From assembly GCA_902706205.1 (NCBI GenBank), contig CACSKA010000009.1:124001-188000 (forward strand): DNA of 64,000 bases, in the 5' to 3' direction. A model generated the notes under the pieces. The model did not search any database. It was given only the letters and a program-made list of their open reading frames with translations, and was not told where the DNA came from. This DNA is from Chryseobacterium sp. 18061 (GTDB lineage: Bacteria > Pseudomonadota > Gammaproteobacteria > Enterobacterales > Enterobacteriaceae). This document shows positions 1 to 8,406 of the stretch, one piece after another (the stretch's first letter is position 1; each line of letters begins with the position of its first letter). The position numbers and the translations under genes are program-made.

Positions 1-9
1 TGGAACGCC

Positions 10-76
10 TGTAGGCGCTAGCCTGCCAGACCTACAGGGTCCCCAGGCCCGATAAGCGAAACGCCATCGGGCATCA
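10..76. repeat. REP-like palindromic element downstream of yfeX
   Basis: Two nested inverted repeats: gcctgtagg near 9-17 pairs with cctacaggg near 31-40, and gcccgataagcg... pairs with ...cgccatcgggc at about 48-75. The second has the form of the enterobacterial REP/BIME unit. It lies just beyond the yfeX stop codon and may help end or stabilise that transcript. The element may continue upstream of the window. Confidence 0.65.
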
Positions 77-79
77 CGA

Positions 80-979
80 TTAAAGTGCCAGCAATTTATC
101 CAGCGACGGCGCGAAGTAGTAGCCACCGGTCACCGGTTTGGTGAACCGCAGCATCGCATCGCGCTTCCCGTCGGTATCGCCGAACATGCTCAGCAGCTGC
201 TGCTCAATGTTGTAAAGACGCGCGCAGTAGGCGCAGAAGTATAAACCGTGCGTGCCGCTGGCGGCGCCGTACGGCAGGCTCTGACGAACGATTTTCAGGC
301 CTTTCCCGTTCTCTTTCAGGTCAACGCGCGTCAGGTGTGAGGTTTCCGGACGATCGTCTCCGTCGATCTCTTCATTGGCTTCTTTAGTTCGCCCAATCAT
401 CATTTCCTGATCCGCAATACTCATCCGGTTCAGCTGCTTGAGATTGTGCTCCCAGCGCTGGACAAAAACGTAGCTGCCGCCCGCATCCGCACCGTCGGCT
501 ATCACCGCCACGTCGCGACGCGTTTCTTCGCCCGCCGGGTTTTCGGTCCCGTCAACGAAACCACTGAGGTCACGCTCTTCGACCCAACGGAAACCGTGTA
601 TTTCGTCTTTGACTTCGATAGCGTCGCCAAAGGCTTCCAGCGCCGCCTGCGCGACGGAGAAGTTCACGTCATGACGCAGGGAGAGAATGTGGAACAGCAC
701 ATCATATTGCGTTGCGGGTGCGAGGCCTTTGCCGTAGGGAGTGAAATCTTTCAGCTCTTCAGCACCCACGCCACCGCTCAGGCTACGCCAGGTGTCGTGA
801 CCAAACGCCACCACTGCGCCGAGATGGGCGTCGGGGAATTTCGCTTCAAAGGTTGCCAGCTTATCGGCAAATACCCGGCTGCATTCACGCAGGGCGTTGA
901 CATCCCCTTTGACATTGGCTTCAATCCAAATCGCCGCCCGGCAATGTTCCGGCAAAATGCCGCTCTGAACCTGAGACAT
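80..979 (-). CDS. yfeX: Dye-decolourising-type heme peroxidase YfeX
   Basis: This 299-residue protein is a DyP-type peroxidase that binds heme and has been linked to porphyrinogen oxidation and heme handling in the cytoplasm. It begins MSQVQSGILPEHCRAA and carries the family GFVDGTENP motif, whose Asp is the distal catalytic residue, near residue 140. The open frame extends upstream to 1045, but the ATG at 979 has a good AGGAGA ribosome site and gives the length of the E. coli protein. It follows yfeY on the same strand after an apparent terminator. A different peroxidase function cannot be excluded from sequence alone. Confidence 0.95.
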   Translation of the reverse strand: MSQVQSGILPEHCRAAIWIEANVKGDVNALRECSRVFADKLATFEAKFPDAHLGAVVAFGHDTWRSLSGGVGAEELKDFTPYGKGLAPATQYDVLFHILSLRHDVNFSVAQAALEAFGDAIEVKDEIHGFRWVEERDLSGFVDGTENPAGEETRRDVAVIADGADAGGSYVFVQRWEHNLKQLNRMSIADQEMMIGRTKEANEEIDGDDRPETSHLTRVDLKENGKGLKIVRQSLPYGAASGTHGLYFCAYCARLYNIEQQLLSMFGDTDGKRDAMLRFTKPVTGGYYFAPSLDKLLAL

Positions 980-1001
980 CGCTGCTTCTCCTGAAAGACT
1001 G

Positions 1002-1029
1002 AAAAAAAGATGCCACGGTCTCGTGGCAT
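1002..1029 (-). terminator. Intrinsic terminator between yfeY and yfeX
   Basis: An 8-bp perfect stem (1010-1017 with 1022-1029) and a 4-nt loop are followed on the minus strand by seven T residues (1002-1008). It should end the yfeY transcript about 25 bp before yfeX begins, so yfeX must depend on read-through or on a start inside this region. Confidence 0.75.
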
Positions 1030-1086
1030 TATTGATGGCGGGCATTATACCCGCATTTTTCAGGCGGCGGCTTGTTCAGACGCAAA

Positions 1087-1674
1087 TTAACGGCGCCAGA
1101 TAATCTTGCTGACTTTCCAGAATTTCAGAGAGTCATCCGGTGGCATCAGTTCCTGCGGGCCACCCCAACTGCCGCTAAAGATATAGCTGATATGCTGGCT
1201 ATCTTTGACTTTACACTCGACGCTGGCGCTATCTTCACCGCTGGCTTTTTCACAGTTGCCAAACGCTTTGCTGTACACCTCGCTGAACGGTGTACCAATT
1301 TTTGCACCATCGGCTACCGGGATGTCACTGTCCATGACGTCAATCCGGCTGATACTTCCGCCCTCGCCATTTACCACCAGTTCAACCCTATCGTCTTTCA
1401 GCGCTTCGAAATATTTTACGATGGTGCCTTTGTCAGTTTTCATGCCGCTACGCACGCGGTAATCACCGTCGAGTGCATCGTTGATGGCCTCTTCATTCAG
1501 CGGTGTCGAGGCGGTTAAATCACCGACGCCCTGCTCCGTCACTTCCGTTGAGGAACCAAACCAGTTCCACGGATTCGCCGCCGACCAGGGCACAGAATTA
1601 AAGCCATTACTGACGGTGGCACAGCCGGTTAAGGCCAGAGGCAGCGCGCAGAGCAATAAACGCATTGATTTCAT
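1087..1674 (-). CDS. yfeY: Predicted outer-membrane lipoprotein YfeY
   Basis: This 195-residue protein has a lipoprotein signal peptide: a basic N terminus, a hydrophobic stretch and the lipobox LTGC, making Cys18 or so the lipidated residue. The mature part matches the enterobacterial YfeY family (NPWNWFGSSTEVTEQGVG at the start, WKVSKIIWRR at the C terminus). In E. coli yfeY belongs to the sigma-E envelope-stress regulon; its molecular role is unknown. Here I could not find a convincing sigma-E promoter by eye. It is followed by a terminator and yfeX, and preceded by yfeZ on the same strand. Confidence 0.93.
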   Translation of the reverse strand: MKSMRLLLCALPLALTGCATVSNGFNSVPWSAANPWNWFGSSTEVTEQGVGDLTASTPLNEEAINDALDGDYRVRSGMKTDKGTIVKYFEALKDDRVELVVNGEGGSISRIDVMDSDIPVADGAKIGTPFSEVYSKAFGNCEKASGEDSASVECKVKDSQHISYIFSGSWGGPQELMPPDDSLKFWKVSKIIWRR

Positions 1675-1736
1675 TCGAGGATCCTTTGTATGTCAACACA
1701 ACGCCTGTTGGAGTCCAGAATGGCAAAAAAGTGCCA

Positions 1737-2186
1737 TTAATCCTCTTGTAAGGAAAAGCAGGCGCGTAAACGGGGGTTGCTAAGCAGCCACCAGAGAGCA
1801 AAGCCGTCCACAATGACCAGCGCCAGACCCATACCGCTCAGCGGTTCGCCCTGCCACCACAGCAGCGGTTGCCAGAATAACAGCACCAGCTGCGCGAGAA
1901 TAAGTATCCAGCGCATCAGCGGCCACAGACGTGGAAGCTGGTGTCGCCGCCCGCTCAGGAGAAAGGCGAGTACCGCAGGGATGCCGGGCAGCAGGCCAAT
2001 CCAGAAATTGTCATGATCGGGATAAAACAAATCCAGTAGCGTCCCACCCTGCTGACGCGACGCCCCGGCCATCACAAACACCACCCAAGCTCGCGCCTGT
2101 AATAACAGGACACACCAAAACACAAAAGGCAGCCGTAGCCGCCCATGACCATCGTATGCCGACGGCAAAAAATCAGTATTCTTCAT
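1737..2186 (-). CDS. yfeZ: DUF2919 inner-membrane protein YfeZ
   Basis: This 149-residue hydrophobic protein has about four predicted membrane segments (near residues 20-40, 60-78, 90-108 and 120-137) and matches the DUF2919 family. Its function is unknown. Its start overlaps the end of ypeA by 14 bp, so the two are probably translated from one message. A short hairpin (1719-1725 with 1732-1738) overlaps its stop codon. The call rests on family resemblance and the conserved position between ypeA and yfeY. Confidence 0.9.
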   Translation of the reverse strand: MKNTDFLPSAYDGHGRLRLPFVFWCVLLLQARAWVVFVMAGASRQQGGTLLDLFYPDHDNFWIGLLPGIPAVLAFLLSGRRHQLPRLWPLMRWILILAQLVLLFWQPLLWWQGEPLSGMGLALVIVDGFALWWLLSNPRLRACFSLQED

Positions 2187-2598
2187 CTTCTATCAAACGC
2201 TTCCCGAGCACGACCACATCCGCATGCTCATAGCCCAGGCGCTCGTACATGCCCTGCACCATATCGTTATCTTCACGGACCATTATCTGTAATTTCGGAC
2301 AGCCACGGGCAATCAGTTTTTTCTCGAGACGATTCAGCAGCGCATTGGCAATGCCGCGTCCGCGATATTCCGGATGCACGCCGAGATAATACGCCGAACC
2401 GCGATGGCCATCGTAACCCCCCATCACGGTGCCGACCACTTCGCCATTCACTTCCGCCACCAAAAAAAGGCTAACGTCATGGTTTAGCTTACGTTCGATA
2501 TCCATTTCCGGGTCATTCCATGGGCGTAGCAGGTCACAGCGCTCCCAGAGCGTAATAACCTCTTCGAAATCGGACTGGCGAAAAACGCGTATCTCCAT
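2173..2598 (-). CDS. ypeA: GNAT-family N-acetyltransferase YpeA
   Basis: This 141-residue GNAT acetyltransferase carries the acetyl-CoA-binding motif in GVHPEYRGRGIANALL (near residue 78-93) and ends GKRLIEDEEY as in E. coli YpeA. Substrates are not established, although YpeA has been implicated in protein lysine acetylation in E. coli. I chose the ATG at 2598 (MEIRVFRQ) because it gives the family length. An ATG four codons upstream at 2610 is equally open and neither has a strong ribosome site. It overlaps yfeZ by 14 bp and is divergent from amiA. Confidence 0.93.
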   Translation of the reverse strand: MEIRVFRQSDFEEVITLWERCDLLRPWNDPEMDIERKLNHDVSLFLVAEVNGEVVGTVMGGYDGHRGSAYYLGVHPEYRGRGIANALLNRLEKKLIARGCPKLQIMVREDNDMVQGMYERLGYEHADVVVLGKRLIEDEEY

Positions 2599-2811
2599 GG
2601 TATTGCCCATCTTTTCAGGTTTAAAAACAGTGATTATGGCGCGAACGTCCTAATTATCCAATATCTGACGAATAACGGTCAAAAAAATGGCATAATGTTG
2701 CATTGTCACGTATTGAAATGAAAAGTAAAACAATTCTCACCCCAGATTGTCGTAACGGAAAACACGATACGATATAACACATGGAATATTTATTTTTACA
2801 AATCGGGCCGC

Positions 2812-3681
2812 ATGAGCACTTTTAAACCCCTAAAGACACTCGCATCTCGCCGCCAGGTGCTAAAAGCCGGGCTGGCCGCGCTGACGCTATCCAGCATGTC
2901 AAACGCGATCGCCAAAGATGGAACGCTGAAAACCAGTAATGGTCACAGTAAACCCGCGACTAAAAAATCCGGTGCTCGTCGCGTCGTGATGCTCGATCCG
3001 GGTCACGGTGGCATTGACACGGGCGCCATCGGGCACAGCGGTTCGAAAGAAAAACACGTGGTGCTGGCGATAGCCAAAAACGTGCGTTCCATTCTGCGCA
3101 GTCACGGCATTGATGCCCACCTGACTCGCACCGGCGATACCTTTATTCCCCTGTATGACCGCGTGGAAATCGCCCACAAGCACGGGGCAGATCTGTTTAT
3201 GTCGATCCATGCCGACGGCTTCACTAACCCGAGCGCCGCGGGAGCTTCGGTGTTTGCCCTGTCAAATCGCGGGGCCAGTAGCGCCATGGCAAAATACCTT
3301 TCCGATAAGGAAAACGCCGCCGATGAGCTGGCAGGTAAAAAAGCGATGGATAAAGATCACCTGTTACAGCAGGTGCTGTTCGATCTGGTGCAAACTGACA
3401 CCATTAAGAACAGTTTGACGCTCGGCTCGCACATTTTAAAGCAAATTAAACCGGTGCATCGCCTGCACAGCCGCAGCACTGAACAGGCTGCATTTGTGGT
3501 GCTGAAATCACCGTCAATTCCATCCGTGCTGGTCGAAACCTCGTTTATCACCAACCCGGGTGAAGAGAGGTTGCTTGGCACCACCGCGTTTCGTCAGAAA
3601 ATCGCCAACGCGATTGCTTCGGGCATCATCAGTTATTTCAGCTGGTTCGATAACCAGAAAGCACACGTGAAGAGACGTTAA
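2812..3681 (+). CDS. amiA: Tat-exported N-acetylmuramoyl-L-alanine amidase AmiA
   Basis: AmiA cleaves the amide bond between N-acetylmuramic acid and L-alanine in periplasmic peptidoglycan during daughter-cell separation. The 289-residue product has a twin-arginine signal (SRRQVLKAG, residues 12-20). The zinc amidase_3 domain runs from about residue 57. Expected zinc ligands His65, Glu80 and His133 and catalytic Glu242 are all present (DPGHGG, KEKH, SIHADG, VETSF). It normally needs activation by EnvC. The stop codon overlaps the hemF start by one base, so the two are co-translated as in E. coli. Confidence 0.97.
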   Translation: MSTFKPLKTLASRRQVLKAGLAALTLSSMSNAIAKDGTLKTSNGHSKPATKKSGARRVVMLDPGHGGIDTGAIGHSGSKEKHVVLAIAKNVRSILRSHGIDAHLTRTGDTFIPLYDRVEIAHKHGADLFMSIHADGFTNPSAAGASVFALSNRGASSAMAKYLSDKENAADELAGKKAMDKDHLLQQVLFDLVQTDTIKNSLTLGSHILKQIKPVHRLHSRSTEQAAFVVLKSPSIPSVLVETSFITNPGEERLLGTTAFRQKIANAIASGIISYFSWFDNQKAHVKRR

Positions 3682-4580
3682 TGAAACCGGATGCCGCACA
3701 GGTAAAAGCTTTTTTACTGACACTCCAGGACCGTATTTGCCAGCAACTTGCGGCAGCCGATGGCTGTGAGTTTGTTGAAGATAACTGGCAGCGCGATGCG
3801 GGCGGCGGCGGGCGTAGCCGCGTGATGCGCGACGGCGGCGTATTCGAACAAGCGGGCGTGAATTTCTCTCACGTTTACGGCGATGCAATGCCTGCGTCAG
3901 CGACGGCGCACCGCCCGGAGCTGGCGGGTCGTCGTTTTGAAGCGATGGGTGTTTCGCTGGTCGTTCATCCCCGCAATCCATTTGTGCCCACCAGCCACGC
4001 CAACGTGCGGTTCTTCATTGCTGAAAAACCAGGCGCCGATCCGGTGTGGTGGTTTGGCGGCGGTTTTGATTTAACGCCGTACTACGGTTTTGAGGAAGAC
4101 GCCGTGCACTGGCACACCGTCGCCCGGGACCTGTGTCAGCCGTTCGGAGACGAAGTGTATCCGCGCTACAAAAAATGGTGCGACGATTACTTCTACCTCA
4201 AGCACCGCAACGAACAGCGCGGTATCGGCGGCCTGTTCTTTGACGACCTGAATACGCCAGATTTCGACCAATGCTTTGCGTTTATGCAAGCCGTGGGCGA
4301 CGGCTATACCGAAGCCTATCTGCCGATTGTCGAACGTCGCAAAGCGCTGGCTTACAGCGATCGCGAGCGCGACTTCCAGCTTTATCGCCGGGGCCGGTAT
4401 GTGGAATTCAATCTGGTGTGGGATCGCGGCACGCTGTTTGGTTTACAGACCGGAGGGCGTACTGAGTCGATTCTGATGTCGATGCCGCCGCTGGTGCGCT
4501 GGGAATACAACTACCAGCCAGAAGAAGGCAGCCCTGAGGCTGCCTTGAGTGAGTTTATTCACGTTCGGGACTGGGTGTAA
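3681..4580 (+). CDS. hemF: Oxygen-dependent coproporphyrinogen III oxidase
   Basis: HemF converts coproporphyrinogen III to protoporphyrinogen IX with oxygen in aerobic heme synthesis. The 299-residue protein is the usual length and shows the family signatures GGGGRSRVM near residue 36, VVHPRNPFVPTSHANVR near 93-109 with the essential histidines, WWFGGGFDLTPYYG near 121, and the C-terminal RWEYNYQPEEGSPE. It starts inside the amiA stop codon. In E. coli eutR follows; here a palindromic repeat element follows instead and maeB converges on it. Confidence 0.97.
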   Translation: MKPDAAQVKAFLLTLQDRICQQLAAADGCEFVEDNWQRDAGGGGRSRVMRDGGVFEQAGVNFSHVYGDAMPASATAHRPELAGRRFEAMGVSLVVHPRNPFVPTSHANVRFFIAEKPGADPVWWFGGGFDLTPYYGFEEDAVHWHTVARDLCQPFGDEVYPRYKKWCDDYFYLKHRNEQRGIGGLFFDDLNTPDFDQCFAFMQAVGDGYTEAYLPIVERRKALAYSDRERDFQLYRRGRYVEFNLVWDRGTLFGLQTGGRTESILMSMPPLVRWEYNYQPEEGSPEAALSEFIHVRDWV

Positions 4581-4585
4581 TTTAT

Positions 4586-4874
4586 CCCCTCACCCCGGCC
4601 CTCTCCCCATAGGGGCGAGGGAGAAAAGACGTTCCCTTGGTCTCTTAAAGCGAGGGAGAAAAGACGTTCCCTTGATCTCTTAAAGCGAGAGAGAAAAGAC
4701 GTTCCCTTGATCTCTTAAAGCGAGAGAGAAAAGACGTTCCCTTCATCTCTTAAAGCGAGGGAGAAAAGACGTTCCCTTGGTCTCTTAAAGCGAGGGAGAA
4801 AAGACGTTCCCTTGATCTCTTAAAGCGAGGGAGAAAGTCGATCCCCCTCCCATCCAGGGAGAGGGTAAGGGTAA
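4586..4874. repeat. Palindromic element with six tandem 35-bp repeats in its loop
   Basis: The outer arms are an inverted repeat: CCCTCACCCCGGCCCTCTCC at 4587-4606 against GGGAGAGGGTAAGGGTAA at 4857-4874. Between them, from 4617 to 4826, are six head-to-tail copies of a 35-bp unit (starting 4617, 4652, 4687, 4722, 4757, 4792) and a partial seventh from 4827. Copies differ at only a few positions, chiefly GAGGG/GAGAG and the base after CCCTT. No gene is visible. Such arrays commonly vary in copy number between strains. It sits between convergent hemF and maeB where E. coli has eutR-eut. Confidence 0.9.
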
Positions 4875-4880
4875 TGGCTA

Positions 4881-7160
4881 TTACAGCGGCTCGGTCTGTG
4901 CTTCAACCACCGCCAGCGCGACCATATTGACGATACGACGCACCGACGCGATTGGCGTCAGAATATGCACCGGTTTCGCCACGCCCATCAGTACCGGCCC
5001 GACGGTTACACCTTCCGAGCACGACACGCGCAGCAGGTTGTAGCTGATACGCGCCGCTTCCATATTCGGCATCACCAGAATATTCGCTGCGCCTTTCAAC
5101 GGGCTGTCCGGCATACGATCGTGGCGGATGCTTTCCACCAGCGCGGCGTCACCGTGCATTTCACCGTCAATCATCAGCTCTGGCGCACTGGCGCGCACCA
5201 GGTTGAGGGTCTGACGCATTTTGGTCGCTGCCGCACAGTTGGACGAACCAAAGTTCGAATGTGACAGCAGCGCCACGCGCGGTTCAATGCCGAAACGACG
5301 CACGGTTTCAGCCGCCATCAACGTGATTTCGGCCAGCTGTTCCGGCGTCGGATCGTCGTTTACGTAAGTATCAGCAATAAAGGTATTGCCGCTCGGCAGC
5401 AGCAGCGCGTTCATCGCCCCAGCGGTATGCACGCCGTCGCGATAGCCGAACAGTTGCTGAATCACGCTAAAGTGCTCGTGATAATCACCGATGGTCCCAC
5501 AAATCAGCGCATCCGCTTCGCCGCGCTGAACCATGATCGCACCAATCACCGTGGTGTTGCTGATGACATGGCGCTGCGCCTGCTCCTGGGTAATCCCGCG
5601 GCGCTTCATGATGTTGTAGTACTCCATCCAGTACTCTTTAAAGCGCGGATCGGATTCGTTATTCACAATATCGAAATCGACGCCCGGCTTCATTTGCAGC
5701 CCCAATTTCTGCAGGCGCATTTCAATCACATTCGGACGACCAATCAGAATCGGCTTCGCGAGACCCAGTGTGATTAACTCCTGAGTCGCATGCAGTACGC
5801 GGGTGTCTTCCCCTTCCGCCAGCACAACACGTTTCGGCTCTTTTCGCGCCTGAGAGAAAATTGGCTTCATGAACAGGTTGGTTTTGTAGACGAACTCGCT
5901 CAGCTTCTCTTCGTAGGCGGCAAAATCGGCAATCGGACGCGTCGCCACGCCGGAATCCATCGCCGCCTTGGCCACTGCCGGTGCGATCTTAACGATCAGG
6001 CGTGGATCGAACGGTTTTGGAATGATGTATTCCGGGCCGAAGCTCAGATCCTGATCTCCATACGCCGACGCCACCACTTCACTCTGCTCGGCATGCGCCA
6101 GTTCGGCAATGGCGTGAACCGCTGCCAGCTTCATCTCTTCGTTAATCGCGGTGGCACCAACGTCCAGCGCACCACGGAAGATGAACGGGAAGCACAGCAC
6201 GTTGTTCACCTGGTTCGGGTAATCGGAGCGGCCGGTGCAGATGATCGCGTCCGGGCGCACTTCTTTTGCCAGCGGTGGCAGAATCTCTGGCTCCGGGTTC
6301 GCCAGGGCAAGGATCATCGGCGCCCGCGCCATTTTCTTGACCATTTCCTGGGTCAGCACTTTCGGGCCTGAACAGCCAAGGAAGATATCCGCGCCATCAA
6401 TTACGTCATCCAGCGTGCGCTTGCCGTCGTCATCCACCGCATACGCGGCTTTGGTTTCCGCCATATTGGGTTCGCGGTCTTTGTAGATAACGCCTTTGGA
6501 ATCGCAAACCACGATATTGTGCTTCTGCATCCCCAGCACCACCAGCAGGTTCATACAGGCGATTGCCGCCGCACCCGCACCGGACACCACCATCCGCACG
6601 TCAGAGAGATTTTTCTCAACCACGCGCAAACCATTGAGAATGGCTGCAGTACTGATAATCGCCGTGCCGTGCTGGTCATCGTGGAAGACCGGGATTTTCA
6701 TCCGCTCGCGCAGCTTCTGTTCGATGTAGAAGCACTCCGGCGCTTTGATATCTTCAAGGTTGATGCCACCGAACGTTGGCTCCAGCGCGGCGATAACGTC
6801 AATCAGCTTGTCCGGATCGAGTTCGTCGATTTCGATATCGAAGACGTCAATCCCGGCAAATTTTTTGAACAGCACCCCTTTCCCTTCCATGACGGGCTTA
6901 CCAGCCAGTGCGCCGATATTGCCCAGGCCCAGCACCGCTGTGCCGTTCGAGACTACCGCCACCAGGTTGCCACGGGCGGTATATTTAAATGCCGCCAGCG
7001 GGTCTTTTTCGATTTCGAGGCACGGGGCGGCCACGCCCGGTGAATAGGCCAGGGCCAGATCGCGCTGCGTAGCGAGTGGCTTGGTCGGAGAGACCTGAAT
7101 TTTGCCTGGAGTGGGGAATTGGTGGAAATCGAGGGCGCTTTGTTTTAACTGGTCATCCAT
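4881..7160 (-). CDS. maeB: NADP-dependent malic enzyme MaeB
   Basis: MaeB decarboxylates malate to pyruvate while reducing NADP+, supplying pyruvate and NADPH during growth on C4 acids. The 759-residue protein has the two-part architecture of the large bacterial form: a malic enzyme domain (about residues 1-430, with YSPGVAAPC, GTAVLGLGN, FHDDQHGT and the nucleotide-binding VVSGAGAAA) and a C-terminal phosphotransacetylase-like regulatory domain (about 430-759, with GDYHEHF, SHSNFGS and ANILVMPNMEAAR). Length equals the E. coli protein. It is transcribed alone, divergent from talA. Confidence 0.97.
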   Translation of the reverse strand: MDDQLKQSALDFHQFPTPGKIQVSPTKPLATQRDLALAYSPGVAAPCLEIEKDPLAAFKYTARGNLVAVVSNGTAVLGLGNIGALAGKPVMEGKGVLFKKFAGIDVFDIEIDELDPDKLIDVIAALEPTFGGINLEDIKAPECFYIEQKLRERMKIPVFHDDQHGTAIISTAAILNGLRVVEKNLSDVRMVVSGAGAAAIACMNLLVVLGMQKHNIVVCDSKGVIYKDREPNMAETKAAYAVDDDGKRTLDDVIDGADIFLGCSGPKVLTQEMVKKMARAPMILALANPEPEILPPLAKEVRPDAIICTGRSDYPNQVNNVLCFPFIFRGALDVGATAINEEMKLAAVHAIAELAHAEQSEVVASAYGDQDLSFGPEYIIPKPFDPRLIVKIAPAVAKAAMDSGVATRPIADFAAYEEKLSEFVYKTNLFMKPIFSQARKEPKRVVLAEGEDTRVLHATQELITLGLAKPILIGRPNVIEMRLQKLGLQMKPGVDFDIVNNESDPRFKEYWMEYYNIMKRRGITQEQAQRHVISNTTVIGAIMVQRGEADALICGTIGDYHEHFSVIQQLFGYRDGVHTAGAMNALLLPSGNTFIADTYVNDDPTPEQLAEITLMAAETVRRFGIEPRVALLSHSNFGSSNCAAATKMRQTLNLVRASAPELMIDGEMHGDAALVESIRHDRMPDSPLKGAANILVMPNMEAARISYNLLRVSCSEGVTVGPVLMGVAKPVHILTPIASVRRIVNMVALAVVEAQTEPL

Positions 7161-7342
7161 TTTAGATTCCTTTTACGTCACAGAATTAGGAGATATATGT
7201 TCCCGGTGCTAACCCCTGAGTATCCCCTTTCGCGGTCTCGTAAACTTTGAAGGCTGCCATACTCTCGTCATCAAAAACGCGATTTTGTTATTAATTTTTA
7301 ACACTCCTGTTACGCAGTGTCGTAAACCAAGGCGAGCCCGTC

Positions 7343-7351
7343 TGCTATGCT
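7343..7351 (+). promoter_or_regulatory. Candidate sigma-S-type -10 region for talA-tktB
   Basis: TGCTATGCT about 85 bp before talA resembles the sigma-S extended -10 (TGnTATACT). The E. coli talA-tktB pair is sigma-S dependent, which makes this plausible. There is no clear -35 box and it is a short motif, so support is limited. Confidence 0.4.
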
Positions 7352-7435
7352 TTTGAGTTAGGCATGACCTGAATTCCCCCAAAGTGCGAGCGAGAGCCTG
7401 CGTGTAACACTTTGCTTTTTAAGGAGTCTCTTTTC

Positions 7436-8386
7436 ATGAACCAGCTAGACGGTATCAAGAAGTTCACCACGGTGGTCGCCGACAGCGGCGATATCGAATC
7501 CATCCGCCATTATCAGCCGGAAGATGCCACCACCAACCCTTCCCTGCTGCTGAAAGCCGCAGGCCTCGAACACTACACACATCTGATTGACGACGCGGTG
7601 GCGTTTGCCAAAAAACAGGGCAGCAGCCGCGAACAGCAGGTTATCGACGCCTGCGACAAGCTGGCGGTTAATTTCGGTGCCGAAATTCTGAAAAGCATCC
7701 CCGGACGCGTTTCCACCGAAGTGGACGCCCGGCTATCGTTTGATAAAGACAAAAGCATCGCCAAAGCGCGACATTTGGTGCAGCTGTATGCCGACCAGGA
7801 TGTTGATAAATCCCGAATTCTGATCAAATTGGCTTCGACCTGGGAAGGAATCCGCGCCGCCGAGGTGCTGGAGAAAGAAGGCATTCACTGCAATCTGACG
7901 CTGCTGTTTTCCTTCGCTCAGGCCCGCGCCTGCGCCGAAGCGGGTGTGTTCCTGATTTCCCCGTTCGTCGGGCGCATTTACGACTGGTATCAGCAACGCG
8001 AGCCGATGGACCCGTACATTGTGGAAGAAGATCCAGGCGTGAAGTCGGTGCGTAATATCTACGATTACTTCAAGCAGCACCGCTATAACACGGTGGTGAT
8101 GGGCGCGAGTTTCCGCCGCACGGAGCAAATTCTGGCGCTGGCTGGCTGCGACCGCTTGACCATCGCCCCGCCGCTGCTGAAAGAGCTGCAGGAAAAAGAC
8201 GAAGCGGTTACCCGCAAACTCATTCCGGCCGCGCAATTCTTTAACCGCCCAGCCCCGCTCACCGAAGCGCAATTCCGCTGGGAGCATAATCAGGACCCAA
8301 TGGCGGTGGACAAACTGGCGGAAGGTATTCGCCTGTTCGCCGTTGACCAGCGCAAGCTGGAAGATTTACTCGCCGCCAAACTGTAA
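7436..8386 (+). CDS. talA: Transaldolase A
   Basis: TalA transfers a dihydroxyacetone unit between sedoheptulose-7-phosphate and glyceraldehyde-3-phosphate in the non-oxidative pentose phosphate pathway. The 316-residue enzyme carries ATTNPSLLLKAAG near residue 32, GRVSTEVDARLS near 92, the Schiff-base lysine in ILIKLASTWEG near 131, and CNLTLLFSFAQA near 152. The frame is open from 7412, but AAGGAG at 7421-7426 fits the ATG at 7436 and yields the family length. tktB begins 20 bp downstream, making a stationary-phase transaldolase-transketolase pair as in E. coli. Confidence 0.97.
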   Translation: MNQLDGIKKFTTVVADSGDIESIRHYQPEDATTNPSLLLKAAGLEHYTHLIDDAVAFAKKQGSSREQQVIDACDKLAVNFGAEILKSIPGRVSTEVDARLSFDKDKSIAKARHLVQLYADQDVDKSRILIKLASTWEGIRAAEVLEKEGIHCNLTLLFSFAQARACAEAGVFLISPFVGRIYDWYQQREPMDPYIVEEDPGVKSVRNIYDYFKQHRYNTVVMGASFRRTEQILALAGCDRLTIAPPLLKELQEKDEAVTRKLIPAAQFFNRPAPLTEAQFRWEHNQDPMAVDKLAEGIRLFAVDQRKLEDLLAAKL

Positions 8387-8406
8387 CTTTTGCCACGGAG
8401 AATGCT

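Noticed and set aside
1675..1736. Sigma-E promoter for yfeY
   Set aside because: Expected from E. coli, but only a poor GGACTCC/GACATA pair is visible.
2690..2760. CpxR box before amiA (GTAAAACAATTC)
   Set aside because: Only the first half matches GTAAA-N5-GTAA.
4617..4836. Direct repeats suggesting a CRISPR array
   Set aside because: The 35-bp units abut each other with no spacers and no cas genes are present; it is a simple tandem repeat.
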